A stretch of 56,612 nt of DNA from assembly GCA_902805855.1 (NCBI GenBank), contig CADCUJ010000112.1, positions 1 to 56,612 of the forward strand, given 5' to 3'. Shown here one piece after another: positions 52,614 through 56,612 of the stretch. This stretch comes from an uncultured Nocardioidaceae bacterium. Its GTDB lineage: Bacteria > Actinomycetota > Actinomycetes > Propionibacteriales > Nocardioidaceae. The notes under the pieces were generated by a model, which ran no database searches, was not told where the DNA came from, and was given only the letters and a program-made list of their open reading frames with translations. Every line of letters starts with the position of its first letter. Position 1 is the first letter of the stretch. Both the position numbers and the translations under genes were made by a program.

Positions 52614-53951
52614 ATGTCCCAGATCGGAGAACGGACCGGCCGGCAGCTGCGGCACCTCGTCCTCGAGCGCCAGCGCAGGCATCGCGTCCCGGGGATCCAC
52701 GGCAGCGTCGTCCGTGACGGCGCCCCGCTGTGGCAAGGCGGCGTGGGCTGCGCGGACGTCGGCGCCCCTGAGTCGCCGCCGGACGCGGACTCGCAGTTCC
52801 TGATCGCCTCCATCACCAAGACCTTCACGGCCGTGCTGGTGATGGCCTTGCGCGACGAGGGAAAGCTGGCCCTCGACGACTCGGTCGAGAAGTTCGTGCC
52901 CGAGTCCGGACACACCGCACTCTCCCTGCGCCAGATGCTCGCGCACGTGTCCGGAATGCAGCGCGAGCCGGTCGGCGACAGCTGGGAGCAGCTGGAGTTC
53001 CCCGACCGGGAGGCTCTGGTCCGTGGTTTCGGTGAGGCCGAGCGGGTGCTGCGACCCCACCACCTCTGGCACTACTCGAACCTGGCCTACGCCATGCTCG
53101 GCGAAGTCGTCAGCCGCGTGGAAGGACGGCCGTGGGCGGAGTGCCTGCAAGCACGGGTTCTGTCGCCGCTGGGGATGAGCCGTACCACCGTCGGGCTCGC
53201 TTCCGGTGCGGTGAGCGGGTACTACGTGACCCCCTACAGCGACGTTCCGGTGCCGGAGCCTGTGGTCGACCAGCGGGCGATGGCGCCCTGTGGTGCTCTG
53301 GCGAGCACGCCCGACGACATGGGCAGGTGGGCAGCCTTCCTCGCCGACCCCGTCGAGGAGGTGCTGCACCCGGACACGCTCGACGAGATGTGCCAGCCGC
53401 AGATCCTGGCCGACCTCGACCGCTGGCAGCTCGCCTGGGGACTCGGTCTCATGCTGCTGCGTCGCGGTGAGCGGATCTTCGTCGGCCACACCGGCGGGAT
53501 GCCCGGACACGTGTCGGGTCTGTTCACCCACCGCCCGTCTGGCACCGGCGCAGTCGCGCTGATGAACAGCACGTCGTCGCCCGACCCGGCGGCGCTCGCG
53601 GTCGACCTGGTCGAGTGCGTGCTCGACCAGGACCCAGCCGACCCCGAGCCGTGGCAGCCTGGGCGGCAGGTCCCCGCCGAGCTGCGCGGGATCATCGGGC
53701 ACTGGTACTCCGAAGGCTCGCCCTACGCCTTCTCCGTGCGGGAGGGGCATCTTGAGGCACGGGCCACGGACGCTCCGGAGCACCAGCCCCCATCGGTGTT
53801 CGCACCGGTCGGGGAGAACCTCTACCGGACCGTCTCGGGCCGGGAGACCGGCGAGCTGCTCCGGATCACCCGCGACGAGCGTGGCGAGGTGGTCAAGATG
53901 AACTGGGCGAGCTACCGGGTGACCCGTGAGCCACTGGGGTTCGGGCAGTAG
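52614..53951 (+). CDS. Beta-lactamase-like serine hydrolase (class C/PBP4* family)
   Basis: The 445-residue protein has the class C beta-lactamase fold: SITK (SxxK) near residue 65, the YSN triad element in WHYSNLAYAMLGEV, and HTGGMPG as the KTG equivalent. No signal peptide is visible, so it is more likely a cytoplasmic esterase or peptidase than a resistance enzyme. An additional C-terminal beta domain (about residues 350-445) is similar to those in D-aminopeptidase-like members. The substrate is unknown. Confidence 0.88.
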   Translation: MSQIGERTGRQLRHLVLERQRRHRVPGIHGSVVRDGAPLWQGGVGCADVGAPESPPDADSQFLIASITKTFTAVLVMALRDEGKLALDDSVEKFVPESGHTALSLRQMLAHVSGMQREPVGDSWEQLEFPDREALVRGFGEAERVLRPHHLWHYSNLAYAMLGEVVSRVEGRPWAECLQARVLSPLGMSRTTVGLASGAVSGYYVTPYSDVPVPEPVVDQRAMAPCGALASTPDDMGRWAAFLADPVEEVLHPDTLDEMCQPQILADLDRWQLAWGLGLMLLRRGERIFVGHTGGMPGHVSGLFTHRPSGTGAVALMNSTSSPDPAALAVDLVECVLDQDPADPEPWQPGRQVPAELRGIIGHWYSEGSPYAFSVREGHLEARATDAPEHQPPSVFAPVGENLYRTVSGRETGELLRITRDERGEVVKMNWASYRVTREPLGFGQ

Positions 53952-53966
53952 GGCAGGCTGGGGACG

Positions 53967-55229
53967 GTGAGCACCCAGCATGTCCTGGACGACCTGGAGT
54001 GGCGGGGACTGGTCGCTGTGTCGACCGACCGCGACGGGTTGCGCTCTGCGCTGGAGGACAGCCTCAGGTTCTACGTCGGTTTCGATCCCACCGCGCCCAG
54101 CCTGCACCTGGGGAACCTGGTGCAGATCCTGACCGCGAAGCGGCTCCAGGATGCCGGCCACACGCCGTACGCCCTGGTCGGCGGCGCGACCGGGATGATC
54201 GGTGATCCCAAGGAGTCGGGCGAGCGGAGCCTGAACTCGCTCGACGTGGTCAAGGACTGGGTCGGTCGGGTGCGTTCGCAGATCGAGCCCTACCTGTCCT
54301 TCGAGGGGCCGAACGCGGCGACGATGGTCAACAACTACGACTGGACCGCGAGCCTGTCCACGATCGACTTCCTCCGCGACGTCGGCAAGCACTTCCCGGT
54401 CAACCGGATGCTCGCCCGCGATGTCGTGCGCACTCGCCTGGAGGCGGGGATCAGCTACACCGAGTTCAGCTACGTGCTCCTGCAGTCGATGGACTACCTG
54501 AACCTGTTCCGCGACTACGGCGTCACGCTGCAGTTCGGGGGCAGCGACCAGTGGGGCAACCTGACCGGCGGCGTGGAGCTGGTGCGCCGCACCGAAGGTG
54601 CCAGGGTGCATGCCTTCGCGACGCCGCTGGTGACCCGTGCCGACGGGACCAAGTACGGCAAGTCAGAGGGCGGCGCCCTGTGGCTGGACCCGGCCCTGCT
54701 GTCGCCGTACGCGTTCTACCAGTTCTGGCTCAACGTCGAGGACGAGTCCGTAAGCAGGCTGTTGCGGGTGTTCACCTTCTTGGCCCGCCACGAGATCGAG
54801 GACCTCGAACAGCAGACGGCGGAGAAGCCGGCGCTTCGGGCGGGGCAGAAGGTGCTCGCGGAGCACGTCACCACGCTGGTGCACGGCGCGGAGGAGACCG
54901 ACCGGATCAGGGCCGCGTCCGCCGCGCTCTTCGGCGGCGGGGAGCTCCGTGAGCTGAGTCCGGAGACCTTGTCCGTCGCCCTGACCGAGGCCGGTTCGCT
55001 CCAGGTCGCCCGCGACGGGGTGCCCCCGCTCGTCGAGCTGTTGGTCGAGTCGGGACTGTGCGCCAGCAAGGGCGCCGCTCGACGCACGATCGCCGAGGGC
55101 GGGGCCTACCTGAACAACCGCCGGGTCGAGGACCCGGAGCTGATCCCCGGGGAGGACGACCTCCTGAGAGGTCGATGGCTGGTGCTGCGCCGCGGGAAGA
55201 AGCACTTCGTCGGCGTCGAGGTCACCTAG
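53967..55229 (+). CDS. tyrS: Tyrosyl-tRNA synthetase
   Basis: The 420-residue class I synthetase charges tRNA-Tyr. FYVGFDPTAPSLHLGNLV contains the HIGH-like HLGN, QFGGSDQWGNLTGG binds tyrosine, and KYGKSEGGALWL contains the KMSKS-like KYGKS. The C-terminal S4 RNA-binding domain covers about residues 352-418. GTG 53967 gives a normal N-terminus. It begins 15 bases after the hydrolase gene. Confidence 0.97.
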   Translation: MSTQHVLDDLEWRGLVAVSTDRDGLRSALEDSLRFYVGFDPTAPSLHLGNLVQILTAKRLQDAGHTPYALVGGATGMIGDPKESGERSLNSLDVVKDWVGRVRSQIEPYLSFEGPNAATMVNNYDWTASLSTIDFLRDVGKHFPVNRMLARDVVRTRLEAGISYTEFSYVLLQSMDYLNLFRDYGVTLQFGGSDQWGNLTGGVELVRRTEGARVHAFATPLVTRADGTKYGKSEGGALWLDPALLSPYAFYQFWLNVEDESVSRLLRVFTFLARHEIEDLEQQTAEKPALRAGQKVLAEHVTTLVHGAEETDRIRAASAALFGGGELRELSPETLSVALTEAGSLQVARDGVPPLVELLVESGLCASKGAARRTIAEGGAYLNNRRVEDPELIPGEDDLLRGRWLVLRRGKKHFVGVEVT

Positions 55230-55240
55230 GCGCGGCCGCG

Positions 55241-56344
55241 GTGACGTCGTCGGCTGGGCAGTCGCCCGGGCAGTCAATCGGGCAGTCAACCGGGCAGTGG
55301 GTGGCATCCCTCGAGGACCTGGCCCGCGAGGCATTGCCGGAGGCCGTTCACCGCTACTTCCGCCAGGGCTCGCGGGACGGGCTCGCCGCCGCCGAGGCGA
55401 CTGCGGCCTGGGACACCTTCCGGGTGCTTCCCCGCATCCTGCGCGATGTCACCGAGGTCGACATCGCCGCCAGTGCTCTCGGTACCCCGGTGCAGACACC
55501 GATCGCAGTCGCGCCGACCACGCTGCAGCAGGCGGCACGTCCCGAGGGCGAGGTCGCGATGGCAAGGGCCGTCGCCGACAGCGGGTCCCTGCTGGTGGTC
55601 TCCAGCAACGCCGGGTCCAGCTTCACGGCCATCGCGGCCACGGGGGTCAGGTGGTGGCTGCAGGCCTACCTCACCGCGGACCGGTCGGCCATCCTGCCGC
55701 TGCTCGAGCGGGCGAGCGAGGCGGGGGCCTCGGCAGTGGTGCTGACCGCGGACACGCCGGTGGTCGCGACGAAGTACGACGTCGGCCCCTCGGTCTGGGA
55801 GACAGTCGACCCGTCGTGGCTGCGAGGCAACCACCACGATGGCCGCGCATCTGTGCCCGGCTCGGAGAAGGCGACCGACCTCGGACCCGACGACATCGGC
55901 TGGCTGGCCGCGGTGACGGGGCTTCCAGTCGTGGTCAAAGGCGTGCTCCGCGCCGATGACGCCAGGATGTGCGTCGACGCCGGCGCCGCGGCGGTGTGGG
56001 TCTCCAACCACGGGGGGCGCCAGCTGGACCGCACCACCAGCACGGCGCATGTGCTGGAGAGCATCCGCGCCGCGGTGAGCGCGGCGGCGCAGGTCTACGT
56101 CGACGGTGGGGTGCGGCACGCGCGCCACGGTTTCACCGCACTGGCCCTCGGGGCGGACCTCGTCTTCCTTGGCCGCCTCCCGCTCTACGCGCTGGCGGTG
56201 GACGGCGACCTCGGGGTGCGCCGCCTCCTCGCCGAGATGGACGCCGACCTCGTCGAGACGATGCGGCTGGCCGGCTGCCACGACCTGGCCTCGGTGACTC
56301 GTGACCTGCTCGCGGAGCCCGCCGAGCCCCGAGAACCACACTGA
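55241..56344 (+). CDS. FMN-dependent alpha-hydroxy-acid oxidase/dehydrogenase
   Basis: The 367-residue TIM-barrel flavoprotein belongs to the lactate/glycolate oxidase family. FMN and active-site motifs are APTTLQQAARPEGEVAMARA, VLTADTPVVATKYD, the catalytic histidine in WVSNHGGRQLD, and the FMN-phosphate site VDGGVRHARHGFTALALGA. Length is normal. Whether it is an L-lactate dehydrogenase, lactate 2-monooxygenase or other oxidase is unclear. GTG 55241 precedes a GQSxGQS repeat; a GTG at 55301 would start at VASLEDLAREALPE, directly at the conserved region. Confidence 0.9.
   Translation: MTSSAGQSPGQSIGQSTGQWVASLEDLAREALPEAVHRYFRQGSRDGLAAAEATAAWDTFRVLPRILRDVTEVDIAASALGTPVQTPIAVAPTTLQQAARPEGEVAMARAVADSGSLLVVSSNAGSSFTAIAATGVRWWLQAYLTADRSAILPLLERASEAGASAVVLTADTPVVATKYDVGPSVWETVDPSWLRGNHHDGRASVPGSEKATDLGPDDIGWLAAVTGLPVVVKGVLRADDARMCVDAGAAAVWVSNHGGRQLDRTTSTAHVLESIRAAVSAAAQVYVDGGVRHARHGFTALALGADLVFLGRLPLYALAVDGDLGVRRLLAEMDADLVETMRLAGCHDLASVTRDLLAEPAEPREPH
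55256..55299 (+). repeat. Four 12-base tandem units at the start of the hydroxyacid oxidase gene
   Basis: GGGCAGT recurs exactly every 12 bases, at 55256, 55268, 55280 and 55292. If translated from GTG 55241 it encodes GQSPGQSIGQSTGQ. It precedes the conserved part of the protein, so it may be either a flexible N-terminal tail or untranslated leader. Confidence 0.85.
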
Positions 56345-56390
56345 TGTGGTTCATCGGCGAGGCGCGTGACTGGGGACACCCTGCGGCGAT

Positions 56391-56420
56391 TTGACGCAGC
56401 GCGCGGCGGCTCCGTAGTGT
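56391..56420 (+). promoter_or_regulatory. rRNA operon promoter P1
   Basis: TTGACG (56391-56396) and TAGTGT (56415-56420) are separated by 18 bases. This is a good sigma-70/SigA-type promoter about 130-190 bases upstream of the conserved rRNA leader, in the orientation of the rRNA operon. Confidence 0.65.
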
Positions 56421-56467
56421 TCCGATCTCGCTCCCGCGGAGGCTCGGTCGACGGCCGGGCAACCGGT

Positions 56468-56496
56468 TTGACTGGGTCTGCCGGAGCGGGTAAGTT
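56468..56496 (+). promoter_or_regulatory. rRNA operon promoter P2
   Basis: TTGACT (56468-56473) and TAAGTT (56491-56496) are separated by 17 bases. It is the proximal of two tandem promoters before the rRNA leader, a common actinobacterial arrangement. Confidence 0.75.
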
Positions 56497-56551
56497 TTAC
56501 CAGGTTGCCCCACGCTCGGTCGCGAGGCTGTAGGTGGTGCGCGCTTGATCC

Positions 56552-56612
56552 TTGAGAACTCAACAGTGTGCTAAAAGTCGACGAATTAGTTTGTAACGCC
56601 AGTCGGCAGGTT
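56552..56612 (+). other. rRNA operon leader upstream of 16S rRNA (16S gene outside window)
   Basis: The block TTGAGAACTCAACAGTGTGC at 56552-56571, followed by CTAAAAGTCGACGA, is the conserved leader motif found upstream of actinobacterial 16S genes, where it takes part in antitermination and processing. The window ends before the mature 16S 5' end, so no rRNA gene itself can be annotated. Confidence 0.8.

Noticed and set aside
52614-53951. Beta-lactam resistance gene
   Set aside because: Class C-like motifs are present but there is no signal peptide, and such proteins are commonly esterases or peptidases.

Overview
The window is 56.6 kb of very GC-rich, tightly packed DNA from an actinobacterium, most likely Propionibacteriales and close to Nocardioidaceae. 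The evidence is the gene order (priA-def-fmt-rsmB ... rpe-ribD-ribE-ribBA-ribH-hisE-hisG; infC-rpmI-rplT ... pheST-argFRGH ... tyrS), a PriA without a recognisable helicase motif, an F420-type oxidoreductase, frequent GTG/TTG starts and several apparently leaderless genes. The lineage is an inference; no rRNA gene lies inside the window.

Layout. 1-5214: the edge of a tyrosine phosphatase gene, then priA, def, fmt and rsmB. 5211-9180: an insertion in the usual rsmB-rpe neighbourhood with an esterase, a DUF222/HNH nuclease, a DUF1761 membrane protein and a stand-alone LigD-type polymerase. 9192-17118: rpe, a decayed response-regulator/kinase pseudogene, a shortened FMN riboswitch, the riboflavin operon with an embedded PnuC-type transporter, a secreted RTX-like protein, hisE, hisG and a PH-domain protein. 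17125-18780: a secreted lytic transglycosylase. 18946-36079: the most interesting part, a divergent catabolic island. 36115-39278: assorted genes. 39607-43917: infC-rpmI-rplT, an rRNA methyltransferase, an F420-type oxidoreductase and an orphan kinase. 44001-52557: pheST, argFRGH and a DNA glycosylase. 52614-56344: a beta-lactamase-like hydrolase, tyrS and an FMN-dependent hydroxyacid oxidase. 56391-56612: tandem promoters and leader of an rRNA operon whose 16S gene lies beyond the end.

The catabolic island has a leftward operon of three genes (DUF2877, FdrA, DUF1116) and a rightward operon of ten (NCS2 permease, three Mo-hydroxylase subunits plus CoxG, amidase, HyuA, HyuB, carbamate kinase, ring-opening amidohydrolase). 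Almost all adjacent genes overlap by 1-4 bases. In E. coli, FdrA/YlbE/YlbF (AllFGH) form oxamic transcarbamylase, which splits oxalurate into oxamate and carbamoyl phosphate. The ring-opening amidohydrolase resembles barbiturase, and a Mo hydroxylase plus a nucleobase permease fit the oxidative uracil pathway. Ureidomalonate, the barbiturase product, is oxalurate with one extra CH2. I therefore propose an energy-conserving route: uracil is taken up and oxidised to barbiturate, opened to ureidomalonate, then phosphorolysed to malonamate plus carbamoyl phosphate; carbamate kinase makes ATP and the amidase releases malonate. This replaces the urea-forming step of the classical pathway. It is a hypothesis from gene content and chemistry, and the role of HyuAB is unexplained.

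Other notable points: infC probably starts at ATC behind a perfectly placed ribosome binding site and has an intrinsic terminator in its leader; argCJBD are absent from their usual place between pheT and argF; the ribD riboswitch looks collapsed to about half size.
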